This document shows positions 1-8,385 of a DNA stretch of 64,000 nt, piece by piece. Numbering within the stretch: position 1 is the stretch's first letter; each line of letters starts with the position of its first letter. A program made the translations under genes and the position numbers. Origin of the DNA: Anthropogastromicrobium sp050944455 (GTDB lineage: Bacteria; Bacillota; Clostridia; Lachnospirales; Lachnospiraceae); assembly GCA_050944455.1 (NCBI GenBank), contig JBMNRC010000002.1, forward strand, positions 100,820 to 164,819. Direction: 5' to 3'. The notes beneath the pieces are model-generated. The model was not told the origin of the DNA. It saw nothing but the letters and a program-made list of their open reading frames with translations, and did not search any database.

Positions 1-35
1 CGTACGAAAAGTGCGAAAAGGAGGCGGCTTTTTTT

Positions 36-353
36 ATGGCAGCAAAAATCATGAGAATTACTCTCAAGGCTTACGATCACAGGCTGATCGATTCTTCCGC
101 ATCCAAGATTGTGGAAACTGTGACGAGGACCGGAACCCGCGTATCCGGACCGGTTCCGCTTCCCACAAAGAAGGAGGTCGTTACCATCCTCCGTGCGGTC
201 CACAAGTATAAGGACTCCAGAGAGCAGTTCGAGCAGAGAACCCACAAGAGACTGATCGATGTCATCGATCCCACCCAGAAGACGGTTGACGCTCTTTCCC
301 GCCTGGAACTTCCGGCAGGGGTAGCGATCAACATCAAGATGATCAGCAAGTGA
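36..353 (+). CDS. rpsJ: 30S ribosomal protein S10
   Basis: S10 of the 30S head, 105 aa, the usual length. The N-terminal block with KAYDHRLID, the central loop GPVPLPTKKE and the C-terminal block QRTHKRLIDV are standard S10; the family also serves as NusE in antitermination. An AAGGAGG ribosome binding site at 18-24 fixes the ATG at 36. It is the first gene of the S10 cluster seen here; its promoter lies outside the window. It is separated from rplC by an unusually structured 167-base spacer. Confidence 0.98.
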   Translation: MAAKIMRITLKAYDHRLIDSSASKIVETVTRTGTRVSGPVPLPTKKEVVTILRAVHKYKDSREQFEQRTHKRLIDVIDPTQKTVDALSRLELPAGVAINIKMISK

Positions 354-520
354 TTGCTGGACTTCCGGCAAAAGCCGGGAAAATTCGCTGTTAACAGATC
401 ATTTCTGTTAATAAAGCGGCAGAGATCAGCATGCCGCGATAGAAAATCCTGAATGCCGCGGATGCGGCTCTAGGATGACCGGGAAACCGGTCCGCTGTAG
501 AAAAAACAGGAGGAAAACAG
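354..520 (+). promoter_or_regulatory. Structured rpsJ-rplC spacer with four hairpins
   Basis: Four short perfect stem-loops follow one another: CCGGC-aaaa-GCCGG near 365-378, TTAACAG-7nt-CTGTTAA at 391-411, GCCGC-ggat-GCGGC near 454-467, and GACCGG-gaaa-CCGGTC at 477-492 with a GNRA-type loop. None is followed by a T run, so they are not obvious terminators. A role in mRNA processing or r-protein autoregulation is inference only. Confidence 0.5.
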
Positions 521-1153
521 ATGAAAAAAGCAATACTCGCAACGAAAGTCGGAATGACGCAGATCTTCGACGACAACGGTCAGCTCGTTCCGGTTACCGT
601 ACTGCAGGCAGGCCCGTGCGTAGTCACCCAGGTCAAGACGGTTGAAAACGACGGATACAGCGCAGTGCAGGTCGGTTTTACTGACAAGAGGGAGAAGCTC
701 GTCAGCAAGCCGATGAAGGGAATGTTCGACAAGGCTGGCGTTTCCTACAAGAGATACGTAAGAGAGTTCAGGCTTGACGACGCTGAAAACTACAATGTCA
801 AAGATGAGATTAAGGCCGACGTTTTCGCTGTCGGCGATAAGGTTGACGTAACAGCCATCTCCAAAGGCAAGGGATACCAGGGTGCTATCCGCAGACACGG
901 CCAGTCAAGAGGACCGATGGCTCATGGTTCCAAGTACCATCGCCATGCCGGATCCAACAACTCTTCCACAACTCCCGGACGCGTTCCGAAGGGCAAGGGA
1001 ATGCCCGGACATATGGGCGCTGTGAAGGTTACCGTCCAGAATCTTGAGGTCGTGCGCGTCGACGCTGCTGAGAACCTGCTTCTGATCAAGGGCGGAGTAC
1101 CGGGACCGAGGAAGGCGCTTGTTACCGTGAAGAATTCCGTTAAGGCTCTGTAA
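521..1153 (+). CDS. rplC: 50S ribosomal protein L3
   Basis: L3, 210 aa, normal length; binds 23S rRNA early in 50S assembly and reaches toward the peptidyl transferase centre. It opens with the family block KKAILATKVGMTQIF and carries the central loop with RRHGQSRGPMAHGSKYHR and MPGHMG that inserts into rRNA. An AGGAGG site ends a few bases before the ATG. Followed by rplD after 32 bases. Confidence 0.98.
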   Translation: MKKAILATKVGMTQIFDDNGQLVPVTVLQAGPCVVTQVKTVENDGYSAVQVGFTDKREKLVSKPMKGMFDKAGVSYKRYVREFRLDDAENYNVKDEIKADVFAVGDKVDVTAISKGKGYQGAIRRHGQSRGPMAHGSKYHRHAGSNNSSTTPGRVPKGKGMPGHMGAVKVTVQNLEVVRVDAAENLLLIKGGVPGPRKALVTVKNSVKAL

Positions 1154-1185
1154 GCCTAAACCTGAAACAGAAGGAGGACCAGACA

Positions 1186-1809
1186 ATGGCTAGTGTAGCT
1201 GTTAAGAATATGCAGGGAGCCGAAGTCGGTACGATGGAGCTTTCTGATGCTGTGTTTGGCGTCGAAGTCAACGAGCATCTCGTAAAGCTTTCCGTACAGG
1301 CACTTCTGGCAGGAAAACGCCAGGGCACGCAGTCCGCGAGAACCCGTTCCGAGGTTTCCGGCGGCGGAAGAAAGCCCTGGAAGCAGAAGGGCACCGGTCA
1401 CGCGAGACAGGGCTCCACAAGAGCGCCGCAGTGGACCGGCGGCGGAGTGGTTTTCGCGCCGAAGCCCAGGGATTATTCCATCAAGCTCAACAAGAAAGAG
1501 AAGAGAGCAGCCCTCTGCTCCGCTCTGACGAGACGCCTTCAGGAGAACAGGCTGATTGTCCTTGACGAGCTGAAGCTTGACGAGATCAAGACGAAGAAGT
1601 TCGTCGAAGTGATGAAGAACCTCAACATTGACGGAGCTCTCGTGGTTCTGGCCGAAAGTGACAAAAATGTCATGCTTTCCGCGAGAAACATCGACACCGT
1701 CAAGACGGCTCTGCCGAACACGATCAACGTGTACGACATCCTGAAGTACCGCAACCTGGTTGCTACAAAGGCAGCCGTCGAGAAGATTGAGGAGGTCTAC
1801 AATGGCTGA
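1186..1809 (+). CDS. rplD: 50S ribosomal protein L4
   Basis: L4, 207 aa; 50S assembly protein lining the exit tunnel and, in some bacteria, a repressor of its own operon. The long basic loop with RTRSEVSGGGRKPWKQKG is the tunnel extension. An AAGGAGG motif lies 8 bases before the ATG. Its last 8 bases overlap the start of rplW, which suggests translational coupling. Confidence 0.98.
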   Translation: MASVAVKNMQGAEVGTMELSDAVFGVEVNEHLVKLSVQALLAGKRQGTQSARTRSEVSGGGRKPWKQKGTGHARQGSTRAPQWTGGGVVFAPKPRDYSIKLNKKEKRAALCSALTRRLQENRLIVLDELKLDEIKTKKFVEVMKNLNIDGALVVLAESDKNVMLSARNIDTVKTALPNTINVYDILKYRNLVATKAAVEKIEEVYNG

Positions 1810-2101
1810 GCTTAAGTATTATGATGTGATTCTGCAGCCGGTTGTCACCGAGAAATCGATGGACAAGATGCAGAACAAGCAGTACACCTTCCTTGTCAAC
1901 CCGGACGCGAACAAGACCCAGATCGCCGAAGCGGTTGAGAAGACATTCCCGGATACCAAGGTCATCAGAGTCAACACCATGAACATCCCGGGGAAGGAAA
2001 AGAGAAGAGGCAGGACCTCCGGTTTCACCGCCAAAACCAAGAAGGCGATTGTAACCCTGTCTGAGGACAGCAAGGAAATTGAGGTCTTTGCCGGACTGTA
2101 A
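1802..2101 (+). CDS. rplW: 50S ribosomal protein L23
   Basis: L23, 99 aa, at the exit-tunnel rim where trigger factor and SRP dock. The ATG at 1802 is chosen because the family start (AELKYYDVILQPVVTEKS) begins there and a GAGGAGG site precedes it inside the end of rplD; the reading frame stays open 42 bases further upstream but that stretch has no family similarity. The gene overlaps rplD by 8 bases. Confidence 0.97.
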   Translation: MAELKYYDVILQPVVTEKSMDKMQNKQYTFLVNPDANKTQIAEAVEKTFPDTKVIRVNTMNIPGKEKRRGRTSGFTAKTKKAIVTLSEDSKEIEVFAGL

Positions 2102-2122
2102 GGTTCGCGGATCCGGCGAACC
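2102..2122 (+). other. Perfect 7-bp hairpin after rplW
   Basis: GGTTCGC at 2102-2108 pairs with GCGAACC at 2116-2122 around a 7-base loop, immediately after the rplW stop. No T run follows, so it is probably an RNA stability or processing element rather than a terminator. Function unknown. Confidence 0.4.
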
Positions 2123-2172
2123 GGCTAAGCGCACAAAAGCGCGACGATAAATGTTTAAAAGGAGATTCAGTC

Positions 2173-3015
2173 ATGGGAATCAAAAAGTATACGGCGTATA
2201 CACCGTCCAGAAGAAATATGACGGGTTACGACTTCGCTGAGATCACGAAGTCCAGGCCGGAGAAAGCCCTCGTTGTTTCCAAGAAAAAGACAGCTGGAAG
2301 AAACAACCAGGGAAAGATCACTGTCCGCCATCACGGCGGCGGCGGAAGAGTCAAGTACAGAATGGTCGATTTCAAGAGAAACAGAGACGGAATTCCGGCT
2401 GTTGTCAAGGCCATCGAGTACGATCCGAACCGCACCGCGAATATCGCTCTGATTGCTTACGCTGACGGCGTCAAGTCCTACATTCTCGCGCCGGAAGGCC
2501 TTGAAGTCGGAGCAAAGATCATGAGCGGCGAAAATGCTGAGGCAAGGGTAGGAAACAGCCTTCCGCTCTCCCGCATCCCGATCGGCGCCAATGTGCACTG
2601 CGTTGAGCTGTATCCGGGCGCGGGAGCCCAGATGGTCCGCAGCGCCGGCGCATTCGCGCAGCTGATGGCCAAGGAAAACGGCTACGCGACGCTCCGCCTT
2701 CCGTCCGGAGAGATGAGGCTTGTCTCCGAAAAGTGCCGCGCGACGATCGGCATCGTAGGAAACGGCGAGCACAACCTGGTGAAGCTCGGCAAGGCAGGAC
2801 GCACACGCCACATGGGCATCCGTCCTACTGTCAGAGGTTCCGTCATGAACCCGAATGATCACCCGCACGGCGGCGGCGAAGGCAAGGCTCCGGTAGGACG
2901 CCCGGCACCGAGCACTCCGTGGGGCAAGCCTGCGATGGGCCTGAAGACCAGGAAGCACAAGAAGGCATCCAACAAGATGATTGTCAGGAGAAGAGACGGC
3001 AGACTGATGCAGTAA
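2173..3015 (+). CDS. rplB: 50S ribosomal protein L2
   Basis: L2, 280 aa, near the usual 275; required for subunit joining and peptidyl transfer. The conserved HPHGGGEG block is present with H230 and H232, matching the universally conserved histidine loop near the catalytic centre. The basic tail (KTRKHKKASNKMIVRRR) is typical. AAAAGGAG lies before the ATG. It sits between rplW and rpsS as in other Firmicutes. Confidence 0.98.
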   Translation: MGIKKYTAYTPSRRNMTGYDFAEITKSRPEKALVVSKKKTAGRNNQGKITVRHHGGGGRVKYRMVDFKRNRDGIPAVVKAIEYDPNRTANIALIAYADGVKSYILAPEGLEVGAKIMSGENAEARVGNSLPLSRIPIGANVHCVELYPGAGAQMVRSAGAFAQLMAKENGYATLRLPSGEMRLVSEKCRATIGIVGNGEHNLVKLGKAGRTRHMGIRPTVRGSVMNPNDHPHGGGEGKAPVGRPAPSTPWGKPAMGLKTRKHKKASNKMIVRRRDGRLMQ

Positions 3016-3042
3016 GCCGCGTGATCAAAGAGGAGGAAATTC

Positions 3043-3357
3043 ATGGCTCGTTCATTAAAGAAGGGACCATTTGTAGACAGCAGCCTGATGAAAAAGGTTG
3101 AAGAGCAGAACAAGACCGGCAAGAAGGAAGTTATCCGCACCTGGTCCCGCCGCTCGACTGTTTTCCCGCAGATGGTCGGACACACAATTGCTGTATATGA
3201 CGGAAGAAAGCATGTTCCGGTATACCTTACCGAGGATATGGTTGGTCACAAACTGGGTGAGTTCGTAGCTACGAGAACCTTCCGCGGCCACCACCATGAC
3301 GATGCGAAGGCGTCTGTCGGCGCTCCGGCAGCAGGCGCGCCTTCCAGCAGCAACTAA
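3043..3357 (+). CDS. rpsS: 30S ribosomal protein S19, extended tail
   Basis: S19 of the 30S head, which pairs with S13. Starts ARSLKKGPFVDSSLMKKVE, standard for the family. At 104 aa it is about ten residues longer than most S19 proteins; the extra is an Ala/Gly/Ser-rich tail (ASVGAPAAGAPSSSN) after the conserved basic end. A GAGGAGG site precedes the ATG. Confidence 0.97.
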   Translation: MARSLKKGPFVDSSLMKKVEEQNKTGKKEVIRTWSRRSTVFPQMVGHTIAVYDGRKHVPVYLTEDMVGHKLGEFVATRTFRGHHHDDAKASVGAPAAGAPSSSN

Positions 3358-3376
3358 CTGAGAGGAGGGCAAACTT

Positions 3377-3766
3377 ATGGCTAAGGGACACAGAACCCAG
3401 ATCAAGAGAACAAGAAACGAGGAGCAGAGGGACACCCGTCCGTCCGCAACCCTGTCTTTCGCAAGAGTATCTGCAAGCAAGGCCGGCTATGTTCTTGACG
3501 CGATCCGCGGCAAGGACCTCAATACCGCCATCGGCATTGTAACTTACAGCCCCAGATATGCTTCCAGCCTCATCAGGAAACTGCTTGAGTCCGCAGCGGC
3601 CAATGCTGAGAACAACAACAGCATGAAGAGAGAGAACCTTTACGTTGAGGAGTGCTACGCAAACAACGCTCCCACGATGAAGAGAATCCATCCGCGCGCA
3701 CAGGGCAGAGCTTACCGCATTCTGAAGAGAACAAGCAATATCACTGTGATTCTCAACGAAAAGTAA
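3377..3766 (+). CDS. rplV: 50S ribosomal protein L22
   Basis: L22, 129 aa. Its globular part binds 23S rRNA on the 50S surface and a beta-hairpin lines the exit tunnel; family blocks ARVSASKAGYVLDAIRGK and the C-terminal RIHPRAQGRAYRILKRTS are clear. The N-terminal ~25 residues are a basic lead-in slightly longer than in many L22 proteins. A GAGAGGAGGG site precedes the ATG at 3377. Confidence 0.97.
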   Translation: MAKGHRTQIKRTRNEEQRDTRPSATLSFARVSASKAGYVLDAIRGKDLNTAIGIVTYSPRYASSLIRKLLESAAANAENNNSMKRENLYVEECYANNAPTMKRIHPRAQGRAYRILKRTSNITVILNEK

Positions 3767-3778
3767 TAGGAGGTCAGG

Positions 3779-4441
3779 ATGGGACAGAAAGTTAATCCTC
3801 ATGGCATGAGAGTCGGCGTTATCGATGACTGGGATTCCAGATGGTACGCTGATGATAAGCATTTCGCAGATTATCTTGTGGAAGACAACAAGATCAGAAA
3901 GTTCCTGAAGAAGAAGCTTTACGCTTCCGGCATCTCCAAGATTGAAATCGAGAGAGTTTCCGGAAGAACAAAGGTTATTGTCTACACCGCGAAGCCCGGT
4001 ATTGTTATCGGCAAAGGCGGCGCTGAAATTGAGAAGCTCAAGGCAGAAGTCGCTCCGATGGTTACCGGCAAGCTTTTCATCGATATCAAGGAAGTCAAGA
4101 GACCGGATAAGGACGCACAGCTGGCGGCAGAGAATATTGCTTCGCAGCTTGAGAACCGTACCTCTTTCCGCCGCGCCATGAAGTCCGTCATGAGCCGCGC
4201 AATCAAGGCCGGCACTCTCGGTATCAAGACCAAGTGCTCCGGCAGACTCGGCGGCGCCGACATTGCGCGTTCTGAGTCTTACAGCGAAGGCACCATCCCG
4301 CTTCAGACGCTCAGGGCTGATATCGATTACGGATTTGCTGAAGCAAACACTACCTATGGAAAGGTCGGCGTCAAGGTCTGGATCTACAAGGGTGAGGTCC
4401 TCCAGGCGAAAAACCCGGCCCAGGAAGGGAGCGATAAATAA
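3779..4441 (+). CDS. rpsC: 30S ribosomal protein S3
   Basis: S3, 220 aa, part of the mRNA entry tunnel and helicase centre. It has the KH domain with GIVIGKGGAEIEKLK (about residues 77-91) and the C-terminal domain with KCSGRLGGADIARSE. TAGGAGGT lies just before the ATG. The stop codon TAA (4439-4441) shares its last base with the rplP ATG, indicating coupled translation. Confidence 0.98.
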   Translation: MGQKVNPHGMRVGVIDDWDSRWYADDKHFADYLVEDNKIRKFLKKKLYASGISKIEIERVSGRTKVIVYTAKPGIVIGKGGAEIEKLKAEVAPMVTGKLFIDIKEVKRPDKDAQLAAENIASQLENRTSFRRAMKSVMSRAIKAGTLGIKTKCSGRLGGADIARSESYSEGTIPLQTLRADIDYGFAEANTTYGKVGVKVWIYKGEVLQAKNPAQEGSDK

Positions 4442-4881
4442 TGTTAATGCCGAAGAGAGTAAAGCACCGCAAGCAGTTCAGAGGCTCCATGGCCGGCAAG
4501 GCTATGCGCGGAACGACTCTGGCTTACGGTTCTTACGGACTCGTTGCAACCGAGCCCGCGTGGATCAAGTCCAACCAGATCGAAGCTGCCCGTGCGGCCA
4601 TCAACCGTTATATCAAGCGTGGCGGCAACGTCTACATCAGAATTTTCCCGGATAAGCCGGTCACCGCAAAGCCCGCAGAAACCCGTATGGGTTCCGGAAA
4701 GGGCTCCGTTGAATACTGGGTGGCAGTTGTAAAGCCGGGCCGTGTGCTGTTCGAAATCGGCGGCGTACCGGACGCTGACTGCAAGGAGGCACTCCGCCTT
4801 GCGTCCAACAAGCTTCCGCTCAAATGCAAGATCATTTCCCGTGAGAGCGAGGAAGGCGGTGAAAACAGTGAAAACAACTAA
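4441..4881 (+). CDS. rplP: 50S ribosomal protein L16
   Basis: L16, 146 aa, contacts A-site tRNA on the large subunit. Opens MLMPKRVKHRKQFRG and contains the RAAINRYIKRGG and PAETRMGSGKG blocks. Start and stop are both shared: its ATG overlaps the rpsC stop by one base and its last 14 bases contain the rpmC start. Confidence 0.98.
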   Translation: MLMPKRVKHRKQFRGSMAGKAMRGTTLAYGSYGLVATEPAWIKSNQIEAARAAINRYIKRGGNVYIRIFPDKPVTAKPAETRMGSGKGSVEYWVAVVKPGRVLFEIGGVPDADCKEALRLASNKLPLKCKIISRESEEGGENSENN

Positions 4882-5068
4882 ATATGTGCAGGACCTGAGG
4901 GAGAAATCCGTTACGGAACTTCAGGAAGAGCTTGCCGCTGCAAAGAAAGAGCTGTTCAATCTCAGATTCCAGAACGCGACCAACCAGCTGGACAACACCA
5001 GCCGGATCAAAGAGGTTCGCAGAAACATCGCCAGGATCCAGACGGTCCTCGCGTCCATGAACAAGTGA
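4868..5068 (+). CDS. rpmC: 50S ribosomal protein L29
   Basis: L29, 66 aa, a helical hairpin at the exit-tunnel rim. Family blocks ELFNLRFQNATNQL and NTSRIKEVRRNIARI are present. The start is a GTG at 4868 (KTTKYVQDL follows), 11 bases after a GAGGAAGG site; the GTG at 4859 is too close to that site. It overlaps rplP by 14 bases in another frame. Confidence 0.93.
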   Translation: MKTTKYVQDLREKSVTELQEELAAAKKELFNLRFQNATNQLDNTSRIKEVRRNIARIQTVLASMNK

Positions 5069-5093
5069 CGCGCAGAAAGGAGACAACAGCGAT

Positions 5094-5348
5094 ATGGAAA
5101 GAAATCTTAGAAAAACCCGTACGGGCAAAGTAGTCAGCAACAAGATGGACAAGACCATCGTTGTGGCTGTTGTGAATAACGTCAAGCATCCGGTCATCGG
5201 AAAGATTGTCAAGCGCACCTACAAGCTGAAGGCCCATGACGAAGAGAACACCTGCAACATCGGCGACACTGTCAGAGTGATGGAGACCAGACCGCTGTCC
5301 AAAGACAAGAGATGGAGACTCGTCGAGGTTATCGAGCGCGCGAAGTAA
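5094..5348 (+). CDS. rpsQ: 30S ribosomal protein S17
   Basis: S17, 84 aa, an OB-fold primary 16S-binding protein. Contains RKTRTGKVVSNKMDKTIVV and the C-terminal VRVMETRPLSKDKRWRLVE block. AAAGGAG lies about 12 bases before the ATG. It follows rpmC by 25 bases in the usual spc order. Confidence 0.97.
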   Translation: MERNLRKTRTGKVVSNKMDKTIVVAVVNNVKHPVIGKIVKRTYKLKAHDEENTCNIGDTVRVMETRPLSKDKRWRLVEVIERAK

Positions 5349-5393
5349 TCCGCCCGTCCCGCACTTCGGAGATCCACTAGAAAGGAGTTCATC

Positions 5394-5762
5394 ATGGTTC
5401 AGCAGGAAACCAGACTGAAGGTTGCCGACAATACCGGTGCCAGAGAGCTTCTCTGCATCCGTGTCAAGGGCGGTTCAACCAGAAGATACGCTAATATCGG
5501 AGACATCATCGTTGCTTCTGTCAAAGACGCAACGCCAGGCGGTGTTGTCAAGGCAGGAGACGTTGTGAAGGCCGTTGTGGTCCGCACTGTCAAAGGCGTT
5601 CACCGCAAGGACGGCTCCTATATCAAGTTCGATGAGAACGCGGCAGTCATCATCAAAGATGACCTCACGCCGACCGGAACCCGTATTTTCGGACCGGTTG
5701 CCCGTGAGCTTCGTGACAGAAACTTCATGAAGATCGTTTCTCTCGCGCCGGAAGTTCTATAA
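5394..5762 (+). CDS. rplN: 50S ribosomal protein L14
   Basis: L14, 122 aa, the exact usual length; forms an intersubunit bridge with 16S rRNA. MVQQETRLKVADNTGAREL at the N-terminus and GTRIFGPVARELRDRNFMK near the C-terminus are diagnostic. AAAGGAG lies 8-9 bases before the ATG. Confidence 0.98.
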   Translation: MVQQETRLKVADNTGARELLCIRVKGGSTRRYANIGDIIVASVKDATPGGVVKAGDVVKAVVVRTVKGVHRKDGSYIKFDENAAVIIKDDLTPTGTRIFGPVARELRDRNFMKIVSLAPEVL

Positions 5763-5774
5763 GGAGGACGCACC

Positions 5775-6083
5775 GTGGCAAACAAGATTAAGAAGGGTGA
5801 TACCGTAAAGGTTATTACCGGAAAAGATAAGGAAAGAGAAGGCAAGGTTCTTTCTGTGGACGTCAAGAACCACAGAGTCCTTGTCGAAGGTGTCAACAAA
5901 GTTTCCAGACACACCAAGCCGAATGCCCAGAACCAGCAGGGCGGGATTATCGAGAAGGAAGCTCCGATCGATCTTTCCAACGTTATGCTGAGCGTCAACG
6001 GCCAGACTGTCAGAGTCGGATTTGGTGAGAAGGACGGCAAGAAAGTCCGCATCAACAAAAAGACCGGCGAGGCTATCGACTGA
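5775..6083 (+). CDS. rplX: 50S ribosomal protein L24
   Basis: L24, 102 aa, a KOW-domain assembly initiator of the 50S subunit. The KOW motif spans roughly residues 5-35 (KGDTVKVITGKDKEREGKV) and VEGVNKVSRHTKPN follows. The start is GTG at 5775, positioned 8 bases after AAGGAGG that immediately follows the rplN stop; no nearby ATG fits. Confidence 0.97.
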   Translation: MANKIKKGDTVKVITGKDKEREGKVLSVDVKNHRVLVEGVNKVSRHTKPNAQNQQGGIIEKEAPIDLSNVMLSVNGQTVRVGFGEKDGKKVRINKKTGEAID

Positions 6084-6103
6084 GCCGAAGGGAGGATTTA
6101 CAG

Positions 6104-6646
6104 GTGAGTGCCAGATTAAAAGAGCAGTATCAGAACGAGATCGTGGACGCCATGATCAAGAAGTTCGGATACAAAAATGTCATGGAAGTTCCGAAGCTCG
6201 AGAAGATCGTCGTCAACATGGGCGTCGGAGAAGCGAAAGAGAATGCCAAGCTGCTTGAAACCGCTGTGAAGGAGATGGAGACCATCACCGGCCAGCACGC
6301 TGTTACCACCAAGGCCAAGAAGTCGGTGGCTAACTTCAAGATCCGCGAGGGCATGGCAATCGGCTGCAAGACCACTCTCCGCGGCAACAAGATGTATGAG
6401 TTCGCGGACCGCCTGATCAACCTCGCGCTGCCGCGTGTCCGCGACTTCAGAGGAGTCAGCGCCAATTCCTTCGACGGAAGAGGCAATTATGCCCTGGGAA
6501 TCAAGGAACAGCTGATCTTCCCGGAAATCGAGTACGATAAGGTAGACAAAACCAGGGGCATGGATATCATTTTTGTCACCACTGCCAAGACTGATGAGGA
6601 AGCACGTTATCTGCTTGCCCAGTTCGGCATGCCGTTCGCGAAGTAA
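6104..6646 (+). CDS. rplE: 50S ribosomal protein L5
   Basis: L5, 180 aa, binds 5S rRNA and contacts P-site tRNA. Conserved blocks include VPKLEKIVVNMGVGEA, KTTLRGNKMYEF and GIDIIF-like GMDIIFVTTA. GTG start at 6104 with GGGAGG 8 bases upstream; a second GTG lies two codons downstream but spacing favours the first. Confidence 0.97.
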   Translation: MSARLKEQYQNEIVDAMIKKFGYKNVMEVPKLEKIVVNMGVGEAKENAKLLETAVKEMETITGQHAVTTKAKKSVANFKIREGMAIGCKTTLRGNKMYEFADRLINLALPRVRDFRGVSANSFDGRGNYALGIKEQLIFPEIEYDKVDKTRGMDIIFVTTAKTDEEARYLLAQFGMPFAK

Positions 6647-6662
6647 TCAGGAGGAATGACCG

Positions 6663-6848
6663 ATGGCTAAAACATCAATGAAAATCAAGGCTGCGAGACA
6701 GCCCAAATATTCCACCAGAGCGTACACCCGCTGCCGTATCTGCGGCCGTCCGCACGCTTATCTCAGAAAGTATGGAATCTGCAGAATCTGCTTCCGCGAG
6801 CTTGCATACAAGGGTGAGATCCCGGGTGTCAGAAAGGCAAGCTGGTAA
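6663..6848 (+). CDS. rpsZ: 30S ribosomal protein S14, zinc-binding type Z
   Basis: Short 61-aa S14 with four cysteines C24, C27, C40 and C43 in two CxxC pairs, the zinc ribbon of the C+ form. Such genomes may carry a zinc-free paralogue for zinc starvation, but none lies in this window. Its place between rplE and rpsH is standard. A CAGGAGG site precedes the ATG. Confidence 0.98.
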   Translation: MAKTSMKIKAARQPKYSTRAYTRCRICGRPHAYLRKYGICRICFRELAYKGEIPGVRKASW

Positions 6849-6912
6849 TGAACGCCGGGCCCGCGCTGAGCGCGGCCGGGGTCATGCCGAATGAAAAAGG
6901 AGGAAAACAGAT

Positions 6913-7317
6913 ATGGCAGTAGTTAGCGATCCGATCGCGGATATGCTCACAAGAATCCGCAATGCGAATACGTCCAAGCATGATACAGTCGATGTCCCGT
7001 CTTCCAGAATGAAGGTCGCGATTGCCGACATCCTGGTAAACGAAGGATACATTGAGAAATACGAACTCGTTGACAACGGCAGCTTCAAGGATATCCACAT
7101 CACCCTGAAGTACGGCAAAAACAAGAACGAGAAGATTATCACCGGCCTGAAGAGAATCAGCAAACCGGGTCTTCGCGTTTACGCGAGCGCTGACAAACTT
7201 CCGAAGGTTCTTGACGGACTGGGCACAGCGATCATCAGCACGACTGACGGCGTTATGACCGACAAGGAAGCAAGAAAGCGCCATATGGGCGGAGAAGTTC
7301 TGGCGTTTATCTGGTGA
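6913..7317 (+). CDS. rpsH: 30S ribosomal protein S8
   Basis: S8, 134 aa, binds the central domain of 16S rRNA and in some bacteria represses the spc operon. DPIADMLTRIRNAN opens the protein and GVMTDKEARKRHMGGEVLAFIW closes it, both diagnostic. AAAGGAGG lies 8-9 bases upstream of the ATG. The preceding 64-base spacer holds a GC-rich hairpin (CCGCGC-tga-GCGCGG). Confidence 0.98.
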   Translation: MAVVSDPIADMLTRIRNANTSKHDTVDVPSSRMKVAIADILVNEGYIEKYELVDNGSFKDIHITLKYGKNKNEKIITGLKRISKPGLRVYASADKLPKVLDGLGTAIISTTDGVMTDKEARKRHMGGEVLAFIW

Positions 7318-7437
7318 TTGCTGTCGGGAGACAGGAAACGCCGCCTGAGGCGGCCCGGATAAGCGTGCTTACTGCGGCGCAGGTGCGCGAGCATACCACG
7401 CCGCTGCGCATAGAATATAATTTTTGGAGGTACAGGC

Positions 7438-7977
7438 ATGTCACGTATTGGAAGAATGCCGATCGCAATTCCCGCAGGCGTTACTGTGGAATTAGCAGAA
7501 AATAATAAGGTGACTGTAAAAGGACCGAAGGGCTCCATTGAGAGAACCTTCTCACCGGAAATGACCATCAGGGTCGAGGACAACAAGATTATTGTCGAAA
7601 GACCGAATGATACAAAGAGGGTCAAGGCGCTTCACGGCCTCACCAGAAGCCTTCTGAACAACATGGTTATCGGCGTCACTCAGACCTTCAGCAAGACGAT
7701 GGAAATCAACGGTGTCGGATACAGAGCGGCAAAGCAGGGCAACAAGCTTGTGCTCAACCTCGGTTATTCTCACCAGGTCGAGGTGGTTGATCCGGAAGGG
7801 ATCACGACGAAAGTCGAGGACAACAGGATCATCATCAGCGGCGTCGACAAGGAAAAGGTCGGGCAGTATGCGGCTACGCTTCGCACCAAGCGTGCTCCTG
7901 AACCTTACAAGGGCAAGGGAATCAAGTACGATTACGAAGTGATCAGACGCAAGGTCGGCAAGACCGGTAAGAAATAA
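7438..7977 (+). CDS. rplF: 50S ribosomal protein L6
   Basis: L6, 179 aa, sits by the factor-binding site next to the sarcin-ricin loop. Two L6 folds are visible; the C-terminal EPYKGKGIKYDYEVIRRKVGKTGK is the family signature. GGAGG lies 7-8 bases before the ATG. A 120-base spacer from rpsH contains GCCGCC-tga-GGCGGC (7341-7355) and a TATAAT-like string without a convincing -35. Confidence 0.98.
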   Translation: MSRIGRMPIAIPAGVTVELAENNKVTVKGPKGSIERTFSPEMTIRVEDNKIIVERPNDTKRVKALHGLTRSLLNNMVIGVTQTFSKTMEINGVGYRAAKQGNKLVLNLGYSHQVEVVDPEGITTKVEDNRIIISGVDKEKVGQYAATLRTKRAPEPYKGKGIKYDYEVIRRKVGKTGKK

Positions 7978-7998
7978 TAACAGGAGGTCAGATAGAAT

Positions 7999-8367
7999 AT
8001 GGTTAGCAAAGTATCCAGATCTGAAGTTCGCAAAAACAAGCACTGGAGAATGCGCAGACATATTGTTGGCACATCTGAGAGACCGCGTCTTGCAGTATTC
8101 AGAAGCAACAATCATATGTATGCCCAGATCATTGACGATTCCAACGGCACAACGCTGGTTGCCGCTTCCACTACCGAGAAGGACGTGAAGGCAGAGCTCA
8201 AGAAGACCAATGACGTCGCGGCAGCTTCCTACGTAGGCACTGTCCTGGGAAAGAGAGCTGTTGAGAAGGGAATCACTGAAGTCGTGTTCGACAGAGGCGG
8301 ATTCATTTATCAGGGCAAAGTGAAAGCTCTTGCTGACGCAGCGAGAGAAGCCGGCCTGCAGTTCTAA
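7999..8367 (+). CDS. rplR: 50S ribosomal protein L18
   Basis: L18, 122 aa, 5S rRNA-binding protein of the central protuberance. RRHIVGTSERPRLAVFRSNNHMYAQIIDD and VVFDRGGFIYQGKVKALADAAREAG are standard. AGGAGGT precedes the ATG by about 9 bases. Confidence 0.98.
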   Translation: MVSKVSRSEVRKNKHWRMRRHIVGTSERPRLAVFRSNNHMYAQIIDDSNGTTLVAASTTEKDVKAELKKTNDVAAASYVGTVLGKRAVEKGITEVVFDRGGFIYQGKVKALADAAREAGLQF

Positions 8368-8385
8368 ATCAGGGAGGAGTTCAAA

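Noticed and set aside
7405..7437. Promoter in front of rplF
   Set aside because: A TATAAT string is present but no -35 match is found at 16-18 bases, and the gene lies inside a long operon.
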